Of a stretch of DNA of 64,000 nucleotides, positions 45,952-58,831 are shown one piece after another. The translations under genes and the position numbers were made by a program. The DNA is from Janthinobacterium sp. B9-8 (GTDB lineage: Bacteria; Pseudomonadota; Gammaproteobacteria; Burkholderiales; Chitinibacteraceae). The stretch is from the NCBI RefSeq assembly GCF_000969645.2, contig NZ_CP014222.1, positions 3,599,740 through 3,663,739 of the forward strand, read 5' to 3'. The notes under the pieces were generated by a model. That model saw nothing but the letters and a program-made list of their open reading frames with translations, had not been told where the DNA came from and made no database searches. Within the stretch, counting starts at the first letter, position 1, and each line of letters opens with the position of its first letter.

Positions 45952-46740
45952 ATGACCCAGCTCAGCATCTCCCCGCATGAAACACTGGCAGGTAAAAAAG
46001 GCATTATCATCGGCATCGCTAACCAGCATTCCATCGCCTACGGCTGCGCTAAAGCATTCCAACAAAGAGGAGCCGAGCTAGCCATCACCTATATCAACGA
46101 AAAAGGCCGCCCCTATGTAGAGCCACTGGCTACCGAGCTGGAAGCCTCGATTTTTCTGCCTATGGATGTGCTGCAAGCAGGGCAAATGGAAGCCGTATTT
46201 GAAGAAGTTCGCAAAAAATGGGGCCGCTTGGATTTTGCCATTCACTCGATTGCCTTTGCCCCTAAAGAAGCCCTGCATGGTCGTGTGGTTGATGTCACCG
46301 AAGAAGACTTCCATACGGCAATGAAAGTCTCCTGCTATTCCTTTATCGAAATGGCCCGCCTTGCCGAGCCGCTGATGGATAAAGGCGGCACGCTGTTTGC
46401 CATGAGCTATTACGGCGCAGAAAAAGTGATCAAAAATTACAATATCATGGGGCCGGTAAAAGCCGCGCTAGAGTCCGTCTGCCGCTATACCGCTGCCGAG
46501 CTAGGCCCTAAGGGAATTCGCGTGCATGCTATCTCGCCCGGCCCACTCAAAACCCGTGCTGCGTCAGGCATTGCAGAGTTTGATGAATTACTCGATAAAG
46601 CGGCCGCCGAAGCCCCCGCCCGCTCGCTCGTGAGCATCGAAGATGTAGGTGCCGCCTGCGCTGGCCTTGCATCAGACAGTGCGAGGCTAATTACCGGCGG
46701 CACTATTTATATTGATGGTGGTTTTCATATCATGGGCTGA
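45952..46740 (+). CDS. fabI: Enoyl-ACP reductase FabI
   Basis: 262 residues, short-chain dehydrogenase fold of the FabI type. Cofactor loop GIIIGIANQHSIAYGCAKA (14-32), IHSIAFAPKEAL, and the active site in SYYGAEKVIKNYNIMGPVKAAL with the Tyr-x6-Lys arrangement (Y-N-I-M-G-P-V-K). It reduces enoyl-ACP in fatty-acid elongation. The protein differs from E. coli FabI in several loops and belongs to the form that accompanies DUF3141, MaoC/Pta and AckA genes; a second housekeeping FabI elsewhere is possible. A terminator follows. Confidence 0.93.
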   Translation: MTQLSISPHETLAGKKGIIIGIANQHSIAYGCAKAFQQRGAELAITYINEKGRPYVEPLATELEASIFLPMDVLQAGQMEAVFEEVRKKWGRLDFAIHSIAFAPKEALHGRVVDVTEEDFHTAMKVSCYSFIEMARLAEPLMDKGGTLFAMSYYGAEKVIKNYNIMGPVKAALESVCRYTAAELGPKGIRVHAISPGPLKTRAASGIAEFDELLDKAAAEAPARSLVSIEDVGAACAGLASDSARLITGGTIYIDGGFHIMG

Positions 46741-46763
46741 TGATCTGCGCCCTGTTCCACGTG

Positions 46764-46800
46764 AAACGGCTTTGCTGCAAAGACAGCAAAGCCGTTTTTG
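46764..46800 (+). terminator. Rho-independent terminator after fabI
   Basis: AAACGGCTTTGCTG / CAGCAAAGCCGTTT (14-bp perfect stem, 6-nt loop) is followed by TTTTGTTTAG. It closes the DUF3141-fabI operon 23 bp after the fabI stop. Confidence 0.92.
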
Positions 46801-46826
46801 TTTAGCACAAGAGCACTATGGCGTGA

Positions 46827-48032
46827 TTAGCGCCCCATTTCTTTCAAGTATTCATTGCGGGCCGCAACGGCAGTATCAGCAAAATCACTAAATACGCCAT
46901 CAATCCCTAGGCGGAAAAACGCTTTGTATTCTGCTTTAGGATCATTTTTAAAATCAGCTGGAATACGGCGCTTTTCATTGCGGAAAGTATAAGCATGCAC
47001 CATCAAACCTGCTTTATGCGCGTCGCTAATCAAGGTAGAAGGCGCAATGCTTGAGGCATCTGAGTAATCAACTTTGCCATCGCCGTTCACATCCATCACC
47101 TTGCCATCAGCAGCAAGCTGGCCTTTCACCGAAATAATATAAGGTTTCCAAGGGCCAATACCATCTGCATAGGTTTTGATTTCAGCAAGGCCTGCGGGTG
47201 TCAGCATATCGGTAAAAAACCGCTTATCACCCGAAGTATTCCAGTCAAATGGGCGATCATAAGGGTAGGCTAGTGTCACCTTGCCTGTTTTCAAATCAAC
47301 ATCATCACCATCCACCAGCTGAATTAGCTTGGTCTTTAAGCCCTTCTCTTTCATATATTTCAAGCTGCTTGGCTCAAAGCTTTGCACAAAAATCGGTGCA
47401 GTCTTGCTGTTCCAGCCTGCTTTATTAATCATTTCAATGACTTTATCTTCCAAAGCCAGCTTTATATTTCTATGATAAGTAGGATTTTTGGTTTCAGGAT
47501 AAACCGCGATACTACGGCTGCTCGTCGATTTGAGCTTGGCTAAATCAATAATCTCTTGAAACGTTGGAATTGCATACAGCCCATTAAATTGCTGTGGACG
47601 TGCTGGATCCGTGGTGATTTTGGCGCGCAGCGTTTTGATCTCAGCCAAAGTAAAATCGCTGGCAAACCAACCATCAAACGCTTCGCCATCTACCTTATCT
47701 TTTCGCTTACGATTTGCAAATTCTGGGCGGCTATCCACGTCAGTGCTGCCGCTAAGCTCAGGATCATGACGTGAAATCAACACGCCATCTTTTGTCGAGA
47801 TCAAATCAGGCTCAATCGCATCCGCGCCCATCTCAATGGCTTTCGCATAAGCCTCAAGCGTATGCTCAGGCAAAACACCTGAAGCCCCACGATGAGCCAC
47901 AACTAAAGGCTGCTGGCCATCCAGTGTTAATAAAGCAGGCTTTACTGCCTCTGGTGTTGCATCATCACTACCACCACCACAAGCACTCAAAGCGAGAGCA
48001 ATACTACAAGCGAGGATCGAAGGTTTTAACAT
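46827..48032 (-). CDS. Glycerophosphodiester phosphodiesterase, lipoprotein
   Basis: 401 residues. The N-terminus MLKPSILACSIALALSACGGGSDD has a lipobox (LSAC), so the mature protein is lipid-anchored in the periplasm or outer membrane. The GDPD TIM barrel shows VVAHRGASGVLPEHTLEAY (catalytic His and Arg, about 49-67), MGADAIEPDL (Glu and Asp metal ligands) and RHDPEL (second His), and ends with IDGVFSDFAD. It resembles GlpQ. An insert DVNGDGKVDYSDAS (about 306-319) looks like a dockerin/EF-hand-type calcium loop. It cleaves deacylated phospholipids to glycerol-3-phosphate and alcohol. Confidence 0.93.
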   Translation of the reverse strand: MLKPSILACSIALALSACGGGSDDATPEAVKPALLTLDGQQPLVVAHRGASGVLPEHTLEAYAKAIEMGADAIEPDLISTKDGVLISRHDPELSGSTDVDSRPEFANRKRKDKVDGEAFDGWFASDFTLAEIKTLRAKITTDPARPQQFNGLYAIPTFQEIIDLAKLKSTSSRSIAVYPETKNPTYHRNIKLALEDKVIEMINKAGWNSKTAPIFVQSFEPSSLKYMKEKGLKTKLIQLVDGDDVDLKTGKVTLAYPYDRPFDWNTSGDKRFFTDMLTPAGLAEIKTYADGIGPWKPYIISVKGQLAADGKVMDVNGDGKVDYSDASSIAPSTLISDAHKAGLMVHAYTFRNEKRRIPADFKNDPKAEYKAFFRLGIDGVFSDFADTAVAARNEYLKEMGR

Positions 48033-48247
48033 GGCGTATTGATCTGCAAATAGATAAAACGCTCATTTTAGAAACAATTAATTGCATTATTAAGTCATAA
48101 AAATGACGTATAGATGAATTTTAAAAAGGATCTAATAAAGCAGCTATATTGCCTATGCCTGATGCTCAGAGCAGTAGCGGTCATCTGCAACAAAGCCAAG
48201 CTAGTATGGTCACTTTTCAACCCGTATTGTTTATAAAAGCAGGTGTT

Positions 48248-49264
48248 ATGGCTGCAAATTTAGTCGGCAATTATGGCTCAGACCAAACAGGAATGATTTG
48301 TGGCTATTTATTTCTACCCGGCTTACCCGGCCAGCAAATTGAATCAGAACAAATCAAAGATTATCTAAAGACGGCAAATAGCGAAGCTTCAGAAGAATAT
48401 TTATGGCTGCATTTTAACCTGACCAATATTGCGGCAGAAAAATGGCTTAAAGCCAATCTCTGCCTGTCCGAGCAATTCTTCGAAGCCTTACATGAAGGCA
48501 CGCAATCAACCCGTATTGAATACGCCGATCACAGCCTGATTGGCGTAGTGAATGATGTTTTATTTGATTTTGCTTTCAACGCCTCAGATACCGCCACCCT
48601 CTGGATGAGTGCGGACCGGCATGTATTGATTACCGCACGCAGCAAGCCGTTACGCTCGATTGATAAGCTACGCGATCATGTGCGGGCAGGAGCACTCTTT
48701 CGCTCTCCCGTTGATTTGATGGTTAATCTCTTACGCGATCAGGCCGATGTCTTAATAAAGATCGTGCGGGAAGCGGCGGTAAAAGTAGATAAAGAAGAAG
48801 ACCGGCTGCTCACCTATCGTCCCAATATCAAACTGGCAGATTTAGGCGTACTGCGACGCGTGCTAGTGCGTTTATGCCGCTTATTAGCCCCCGAGCCAGC
48901 CGCCCTGTTCAGGCTATTAAACAGGCCTCCCGAGTGGATCTCTCCATACGATGTACAAGATCTACGCCAATCTACTGAAGAGTTTTCAGCGGTTTTAAGT
49001 GATATCTCCGCTCTGGTAGAGCGCATCAAGCTATTACAAGAAGAAGTGGCTGCCAAAGTAAGCGAGCAAACCAACCGCAGCATTTATATTCTTACCGTAG
49101 TGACAGTGCTGGCACTGCCGGTCAATATTATTGCCGGTTTAATGGGTATGAACGTGGGAGGCATACCACTTGCCGAACACCCACATGGCTTCTGGATGAT
49201 TGTTGCAGTCATCATGATTATTTTAATATTCGCCGCCACTTGGGCTTTTCGCAATAAAGACTAA
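48248..49264 (+). CDS. zntB: CorA-family divalent cation transporter, ZntB-like
   Basis: About 338 residues from the ATG at 48248 (MAANLVGNYGSDQTG) preceded by AGGTGTT; the frame is open from 48149, but the extra 33 residues (Ser/Gln-rich) are unlike ZntB. The cytoplasmic funnel domain (1-270) ends in the long stalk helix, followed by two membrane helices joined by the signature MGMNVGGIPL (about 296-305), with the GMN motif and the ZntB-like VGGIP. ZntB moves zinc with protons. The final FRNKD lies in the cytoplasm. The gene is divergent from the GDPD gene and convergent with the CHAD gene. Confidence 0.85.
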   Translation: MAANLVGNYGSDQTGMICGYLFLPGLPGQQIESEQIKDYLKTANSEASEEYLWLHFNLTNIAAEKWLKANLCLSEQFFEALHEGTQSTRIEYADHSLIGVVNDVLFDFAFNASDTATLWMSADRHVLITARSKPLRSIDKLRDHVRAGALFRSPVDLMVNLLRDQADVLIKIVREAAVKVDKEEDRLLTYRPNIKLADLGVLRRVLVRLCRLLAPEPAALFRLLNRPPEWISPYDVQDLRQSTEEFSAVLSDISALVERIKLLQEEVAAKVSEQTNRSIYILTVVTVLALPVNIIAGLMGMNVGGIPLAEHPHGFWMIVAVIMIILIFAATWAFRNKD

Positions 49265-49275
49265 AAATAATTACT

Positions 49276-50040
49276 CTAACCTAAAACCATAAACTCAGCC
49301 TTTTGCAGGCATCTTAGTTTATGCCAAGCTTTGTAAGCTTTTCTTATCAATGGCTTTTTTATCTTCTGTTTATGCATAAATTGGGCAATTAATTCAGCAT
49401 CATGCAATTTACCAATCGCCGTTTGAGCTTGTTTAAGCGGTATTTGCAATTGATTTACCCTATTAGGCAACCACTTCGCGGCAAGCAGCGATAAATAACG
49501 CAGCCGCTTAATTGTCAGCCGCCGCTCATGCCATTGCTCTAACGATGGAGATTCATTCTTCGCGGCTTGATCCAGACAATTCTCATAGCCTTTCGCTTGT
49601 GATTTAATCCTCCGCTTCAAAAGCAAAGAGCCACAAACCTCAATTCTCAAACGGCATTGCTGCAGAGAAATATGAGCAAGTTGTGCAAAATCAGGCCCCG
49701 CTAAAGCGGCTGAAATCGCAGCCAGGCCTTCACGGTGTGTTACAGCTAATGCAGCTCTTTGCGATGCACTCATCTGCTCCCCCACCAAAGAGAGCAACAC
49801 TTCGGCATCTCGGGTTGGCCCTGTAAATTGAGCCAAGGCCTTCCATGCGGCAAGAATTCTGCCATCCAGCCGCTTTGAGCGCTTCAGCACAATGGGCAGC
49901 AAAGAGCGCAAACTACGCAATGCCACACGAAAATCATGCAATGCCTCTGCATCCTGCCCATTCAGCAACCGCGTACGTGCAGCATCAAGCCGACTTAGCT
50001 GCACCGCAATAATCTGCAAAAACTCATTCTTTTTAGGCAT
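49276..50040 (-). CDS. CHAD domain protein
   Basis: 254 residues built of helices rich in conserved His, Arg and Lys: LHDFRVALRSLRSLLPI (about 30-46), TRDAEVLLSLV (about 75-85), RRLTIKRLRYLSLLAAKWLP (about 168-187) and QTAIGKLHDAELIAQFM (about 207-223). The duplicated H-D-x-R-V-x-x-R-R/L-R pattern is the CHAD signature. CHAD proteins bind inorganic polyphosphate and often localise to polyphosphate granules; no CYTH or other catalytic domain is attached. It ends 12 bp from the convergent zntB stop. Confidence 0.9.
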   Translation of the reverse strand: MPKKNEFLQIIAVQLSRLDAARTRLLNGQDAEALHDFRVALRSLRSLLPIVLKRSKRLDGRILAAWKALAQFTGPTRDAEVLLSLVGEQMSASQRAALAVTHREGLAAISAALAGPDFAQLAHISLQQCRLRIEVCGSLLLKRRIKSQAKGYENCLDQAAKNESPSLEQWHERRLTIKRLRYLSLLAAKWLPNRVNQLQIPLKQAQTAIGKLHDAELIAQFMHKQKIKKPLIRKAYKAWHKLRCLQKAEFMVLG

Positions 50041-50353
50041 AGCTATCCCAACACCCTATGAATATTGATCAGCAGTAGCATGAGCAAGAAAACCATCTTC
50101 AACCTTGCATTAGCCATAAAAAACCTGCCAATTAAACCCCTAGTTTACTTTCATAGCAAGAACTTGATCCTGAATACAATCCTCCTTAAGCGCAGCTTCG
50201 CAAGGAAACTAGGCAAACATCACTTCACATAGATCGGGTAGCAGTCTGCATGTGAGGTTTACCTCGTGTAGGTTGGGGTAGCAGCTTTATCGCTTAACCC
50301 AACACGCAAACCACGGGTGGTTCTTGCAACCACTTTTCTTCCGCGCAAAGCAA
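50041..50353. other. Intergenic region between CHAD gene and rRNA terminator
   Basis: About 313 bp without a gene. It contains the REP-like palindrome 50265-50307 and a further small inverted repeat AACCAC/GTGGTT around 50310-50330. Confidence 0.5.
50265..50307. repeat. REP-like palindrome (GGTTGGG family), copy 3
   Basis: GTGTAGGTTGGGGTAGC pairs imperfectly with GCTTAACCCAACACGC. The core resembles 19427-19466 (GTAGG-x-x-GGGTTAGC... TAACCCAACCTAC). It lies downstream of the rRNA terminator. Confidence 0.55.
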
Positions 50354-50382
50354 AACCCCCGCCTCTTTCGAGTACGGGGGTT
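50354..50382 (-). terminator. Terminator of the rRNA operon
   Basis: Leftward reading: AACCCCCG / CGGGGGTT (8-bp perfect stem, 13-nt loop) followed by TTGCTTTGC, 19 bp after the 5S 3' end. Confidence 0.85.
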
Positions 50383-50400
50383 CTGTTTACTGCATAAGGT

Positions 50401-50515
50401 GTCTGGCAATGACCTACTTTCACACAGGTAATCTGCACTATCATCGGCGCTAAGGTGTTTCACTGTCCTGTTCGGGATGGGAAGGAGTGGGACCACCTCG
50501 CTATGGTCGCCAGAC
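50401..50515 (-). rRNA. rrf: 5S ribosomal RNA
   Basis: About 115 nt; the terminal stem GTCTGGC (5' end near 50515) pairs with its complement at 50401-50407, and the conserved CCCGAACAG and ATGGTAGTG-like loops are readable on the minus strand. Ends are estimated to a few bases. Confidence 0.95.
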
Positions 50516-50645
50516 TTTAACGGGTTAACACGTTGTGCTTATTGCTCCACAACGCATTCAGTTCAATAGAAGAAGTAATTCAATACTCAAACTTAACTCT
50601 TAATCTGGGTAGATTATACCGTCGCGCACACGCGTCTCAGGTTAT

Positions 50646-55402
<4,757 letters not shown>

Positions 55403-55499
55403 ATCACTATGCTAGTACTTACTGGCTTACTTTATTCAGAGCAACCATCGCTGGTTACTCCTTACTAATGCAAGCACTTGTTTCGCTTCCAAATCAAGC

Positions 55500-55518
55500 A
55501 CTCACACTCATCGACTGT
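55500..55518 (-). other. 16S rRNA processing stem, 5' arm
   Basis: ACTCACACTCATCGACTGT, perfect inverted repeat of 53823-53841, located about 100 bp upstream of the mature 16S 5' end. Confidence 0.85.
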
Positions 55519-55520
55519 AT

Positions 55521-55533
55521 TTTTTTAAAGATC
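55521..55533 (-). promoter_or_regulatory. boxA-like antitermination element in rRNA leader
   Basis: Leftward reading GATCTTTAAAAAA, immediately upstream of the processing-stem arm; the same sequence recurs in the spacer before 23S (53717-53730). Position and recurrence match the Nus-factor boxA (consensus TGCTCTTTAACA). Confidence 0.65.
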
Positions 55534-55587
55534 GTTTCGCCACTGCTCGAACACTGTGTTGCTGTGTGTGCTGCAGCGAGAGGCCGA

Positions 55588-55616
55588 AATATACGGGCTG
55601 GAGCCGCATCGGTCAA
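55588..55616 (-). promoter_or_regulatory. rRNA operon promoter
   Basis: Leftward reading TTGACC (55611-55616), exactly 17 bp spacer, TATATT (55588-55593), followed by the GC-rich discriminator TCGGCCTC typical of stringently controlled rRNA promoters. Transcription would start near 55580, about 180 bp before 16S. A second promoter was not identified. Confidence 0.75.
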
Positions 55617-55816
55617 CACCCTTGCTGAGATAAAACTAATTAAGTCGCTAAGTCATTGATCTAACTAACATCTGTTTTGTTTCTTTTTTACCTTCACACC
55701 GTAAAGCCACAGACCGGCGCCGTTTTAATATTGAAAACTTCTCAAAAAACCTGCGGGTTTTGATCATTTATTCAGTAATCAGGAAAAATCAAGCTCACGA
55801 ATCTACATATACATTG

Positions 55817-56782
55817 TTATGGCGCTGCTTTGGGCTTTTCTAGCGATGCATTCATCTGATCCACACTGATTTCATTCTTGCCACCATTGGGCATGCCAAA
55901 CATATCGGCCATTTGCTGTGCTTGATCTTGCGTGAGTACTAATAGCTCGATGCGGCGATTAGATGCGGCTTGTGGATTTTGTACGTCGTAAGGGGCTCGA
56001 TCGGCCATGCCGACAACTTGCAAGATATTCTCTACAGGCATGCCGCCTTCCAAGAGACCGACTCTGGCGGCCATCGCTCGGTTGCTGGATAAGCTCCAAT
56101 TAGAGAACGCGGCGTAATTGGCATTCTTATATTGCATTGAATCAGTATGCCCAATCACTAAGAGCTGGTGATCTATGCGGGAGAAAATCGCCCCCATTTT
56201 CAGCAGCAATCGCCGAAAGCGCTCGCTAGGCACTTGGCTGCCACGCTCAAACATGCCCTGCTTATCGGTATCGTGCAGCATGATGCGCAAGCCATAAGGG
56301 GTAATAATGGTTTGGATATTTTCAGAAAGCCCTGCTTCTTTAAATAGCTGTAGAAATGTTTGTGCTAATTCCTGCATATCGCGCGGAGTGTCGTACTGTT
56401 TTTTAGGCGAGGCATTATCTGAATATTGCAAAGAAGCCTGGGCGCCGCCGCCCTGCCCCTGAGCAGATTGAATCGCTCCCGATTGATTGGTACCAAGTAC
56501 TGGCTCACGTGGGATTAAACTTCCTTTGGGATTGCCTTGATGATCAATCAGCTCTCGATTGCCATTGCTAGCTAAAGAGCGCCCCGCGCCATTACGCAAT
56601 ACGCGCTCGATATTTTCTTTATCGCGGGCTGAAAGCACCCATAGCACTAGAAACAAACACATCAAAGCCAATACGAAATCCGCAAAGGCCACTTTCCAAG
56701 CACCGCCGTGTGCTTCAGAACTTTGCTTGCGTGAAACCCGGCGGATAATTGTTTCTTCATGCTTATTATTCTTATTACTCAA
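55817..56782 (-). CDS. lafU: Flagellar motor stator protein MotB (LafU)
   Basis: 321 residues. A short cytoplasmic N-terminus precedes one membrane helix (VAFADFVLALMCLFLVLWVL, about 31-50) with the proton-binding Asp in FADF near its start; a plug/linker and the OmpA-like peptidoglycan-binding domain follow (about 165-300, LLVIGHTDSMQYKNANYAAF and NRRIELLVL). With the MotA protein encoded just upstream it forms the stator anchored to peptidoglycan. The Asp-containing helix and lack of a PomB-like signature suggest proton drive. Last gene of the flagellar operon; its stop is followed directly by the rRNA promoter region. Confidence 0.93.
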   Translation of the reverse strand: MSNKNNKHEETIIRRVSRKQSSEAHGGAWKVAFADFVLALMCLFLVLWVLSARDKENIERVLRNGAGRSLASNGNRELIDHQGNPKGSLIPREPVLGTNQSGAIQSAQGQGGGAQASLQYSDNASPKKQYDTPRDMQELAQTFLQLFKEAGLSENIQTIITPYGLRIMLHDTDKQGMFERGSQVPSERFRRLLLKMGAIFSRIDHQLLVIGHTDSMQYKNANYAAFSNWSLSSNRAMAARVGLLEGGMPVENILQVVGMADRAPYDVQNPQAASNRRIELLVLTQDQAQQMADMFGMPNGGKNEISVDQMNASLEKPKAAP

Positions 56783-57649
56783 TTAAGCCGTTCCCTCTAG
56801 CGTGTTGATCCACGTTTCAAGCTGAGAAAAACTTGGCTTAATATTCAGCTGCACCAAACGACGCCCCGCATCAATTGCCAGCAAAGGCGGCTTGCCCGAT
56901 ACATGCGTCACCAGCACCACTTTTACGCATTCCAAATTAGATAGCTCTTCTTTCACCAGCTGATGCATCATATTGCACAGCGGATCAAGCACGCCGTAGC
57001 AGAGGAAAATACCGATAAATGTCCCTACCATCGCGGCCCCCACGCGCTCGCTGATTTCGGCGACTTCAGCGCCTTCACTAATGGTATGCATGGTCATCAC
57101 AATCCCCAGCACCGCAGCCAAGATACCAAAGCCGGGCATACCTTCAGAGATCTTATGCAGCGATTTGGAAGGCTGATTTAGCTCTTCGTGAATCGCTTCT
57201 AATTCCTGCTCCAATACGCCTTCTAATTCATGCGCATTGATTTTTCCCATCGCCATCAGGCGGAAGTTATCCACAATAAATGCAAGCAATTTGGGTTGTT
57301 CCAGAACAAGTGGGTAACGCTGAAATAATGCGCTTTCTCTTGGCGATTCGACGTGCTGATCTAATGCTTTAAGCCCTTGGCCCGCAGTAATCAGCAGCTC
57401 ATACATCAATAATAATAATTGGCGCTGAAAATCCGGCCCCTGCTTCTTGCCCATCACCACACGGCGGATTTGCCCCAGCATTTCTGCCAGCACATGCTTA
57501 GGATTACCCAGCACCAGCGCACCAAAGCCCGCGCCAATAATAATAAGCAGCTCAACCGGTTGCCAGATTAGGTGGAAAGTACCCCCAATCAAAAAAAAGC
57601 CACCAAACACACACATCATCACGATGCCGATACCTAAGAACAGCTGCAT
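56783..57649 (-). CDS. lafT: Flagellar motor stator protein MotA (LafT)
   Basis: 288 residues, MotA fold with four membrane helices (about 5-20, 30-50, 168-190, 200-222) and a large cytoplasmic loop with Arg90/Glu98-type residues in RESALFQRYPLVLEQPKLLAF. Conserved PGFGILAAVLGIVMTM and GAAMVGTFIGIFLCYGVLDP match MotA. It couples proton flow to rotation with LafU, whose start is 1 bp beyond the LafT stop. Confidence 0.94.
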   Translation of the reverse strand: MQLFLGIGIVMMCVFGGFFLIGGTFHLIWQPVELLIIIGAGFGALVLGNPKHVLAEMLGQIRRVVMGKKQGPDFQRQLLLLMYELLITAGQGLKALDQHVESPRESALFQRYPLVLEQPKLLAFIVDNFRLMAMGKINAHELEGVLEQELEAIHEELNQPSKSLHKISEGMPGFGILAAVLGIVMTMHTISEGAEVAEISERVGAAMVGTFIGIFLCYGVLDPLCNMMHQLVKEELSNLECVKVVLVTHVSGKPPLLAIDAGRRLVQLNIKPSFSQLETWINTLEGTA

Positions 57650-57668
57650 GCTTTATTCCAACTCTATA

Positions 57669-58370
57669 TTAAGCCCCACCCAGGGCGATTTTCATTTTCT
57701 TAATTGCCGATTTATTAATCTGACAAACCCGTGCTTCTGTTAAATCCAGCACCAAAGCAATTTCTTTTAAATTCAGCTCAAACTCGTAATACATCTGGAT
57801 AACACGCTGCTCTTTTTCATCCAAACCAGACAAAGCCCGCGCTAAGCTAAGACGATTAATTACCCCGTTTTCCGGCGATTCTGCTCCGCCTGATTCATGC
57901 ACGCCCTCAGAGAGCAAATCATCAAAACTCGCCAGTACTTCGGCATTTTCGGCCATTTGATAATCACGGTATTCTTTGGCGGAGATGGCTAAGCCCGCGA
58001 CTGTGTCAGCTTCGCTTGGCTCCCTGCCTAGTTTTTTCCTTAAGGCGCGGATCTCATCCCGAATACGATGCGCACTTTGCCTGACTGAACGTGGCCGCCA
58101 ATCCAGACGCCTGAGCTCATCCAAAATAGCGCCGCGCATCCGCAGCATTGCAAAGCCAACAAACTGATCGTCAGGTGTGCCATAACGGCGCAATGAATCG
58201 AGCAGGGCCATCAGGCCAATTTGCTCCATATCTTCACGATCCAGCACACAGCCCACCTGCGATGAAAGCTGCCTAAGCACACGATTGAGCAGCGGCATAT
58301 AGGCGGCCAGCTGAGCGGCTTCTTGCTTGCTATCTAAAGCGCTATGAACGTAAGCGTCGGCAAGATCCAC
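57669..58370 (-). CDS. lafS: Flagellar sigma factor FliA/LafS (sigma-28)
   Basis: 233 residues. Region 2 (about 30-105) with DREDMEQIGLMALLDSLRRY and LRMRGAILDELRRLDWRPRS, region 3 (about 110-150, LREPSEADTVAGLAISAKEY-like: KLGREPSEAD), and region 4 (about 185-230) with LDEKEQRVIQMYYEFELNLK and EIALVLDLTEARVCQINKSA. It directs RNA polymerase to late flagellar promoters of this system; being encoded inside the lateral-type operon, it is a system-specific copy. The anti-sigma factor FlgM is not in the window. Confidence 0.94.
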   Translation of the reverse strand: MDLADAYVHSALDSKQEAAQLAAYMPLLNRVLRQLSSQVGCVLDREDMEQIGLMALLDSLRRYGTPDDQFVGFAMLRMRGAILDELRRLDWRPRSVRQSAHRIRDEIRALRKKLGREPSEADTVAGLAISAKEYRDYQMAENAEVLASFDDLLSEGVHESGGAESPENGVINRLSLARALSGLDEKEQRVIQMYYEFELNLKEIALVLDLTEARVCQINKSAIKKMKIALGGA

Positions 58371-58373
58371 GAT

Positions 58374-58814
58374 TTACTCAACAATCAATTTGCTGACCAT
58401 CACATCAGAAAAAGGCTTATCTGATGCAACGCCTTTATAGGCAACGGAGAACTCTTTATTTAAGAGCGCGTGATAATCCTCAATGGTCATTTTATTGGCC
58501 ATATTCAGATTGAGATGAGACAAGACTTTAACGGCGGTGCTCTTTAAAAAAGGCAGATGATTTTTAATCTCGGCTTCTTTTTCCTTGCTGGTTCTAAACA
58601 CCAAATCCACCGCAATATAATGGGTCGATAAAGAGCTGCCATCATCATTACGCAGCATGACTATGATCTTATCCACCGAGGCAAACTTATATTCAACTGG
58701 CTCGGCCTTGGCAACCTTAGGCGCGCTATCTTGCTTAAAGTAATAAGCCGCCCCGCCGCCCACTCCGGCAGCAACTAATAAACCTAAAACAATAAAAATA
58801 ATATTCTTAGACAT
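58374..58814 (-). CDS. lafF: Flagellar basal body-associated protein FliL (LafF)
   Basis: 146 residues, normal FliL length. One N-terminal membrane helix (IIFIVLGLLVAAGVGGGAAYYF, about 5-26) and a periplasmic domain with YKFASVDKIIVMLRND and HYIAVDLVFRTSKEKEAEIK. FliL surrounds stator units and affects torque, especially in swarming. It sits 3 bp before lafS and 18 bp after fliK. Confidence 0.88.
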   Translation of the reverse strand: MSKNIIFIVLGLLVAAGVGGGAAYYFKQDSAPKVAKAEPVEYKFASVDKIIVMLRNDDGSSLSTHYIAVDLVFRTSKEKEAEIKNHLPFLKSTAVKVLSHLNLNMANKMTIEDYHALLNKEFSVAYKGVASDKPFSDVMVSKLIVE

Positions 58815-58831
58815 GGTGATTTCCAGATCGA

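Larger units (their letters stand above)
55403..55816 (-). other. rRNA operon leader and promoter region
   Basis: 414 bp between lafU and the 16S gene: promoter (55588-55616), boxA-like element (GATCTTTAAAAAA leftward, 55521-55533), and 5' arm of the 16S processing stem (55500-55518). Confidence 0.8.
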
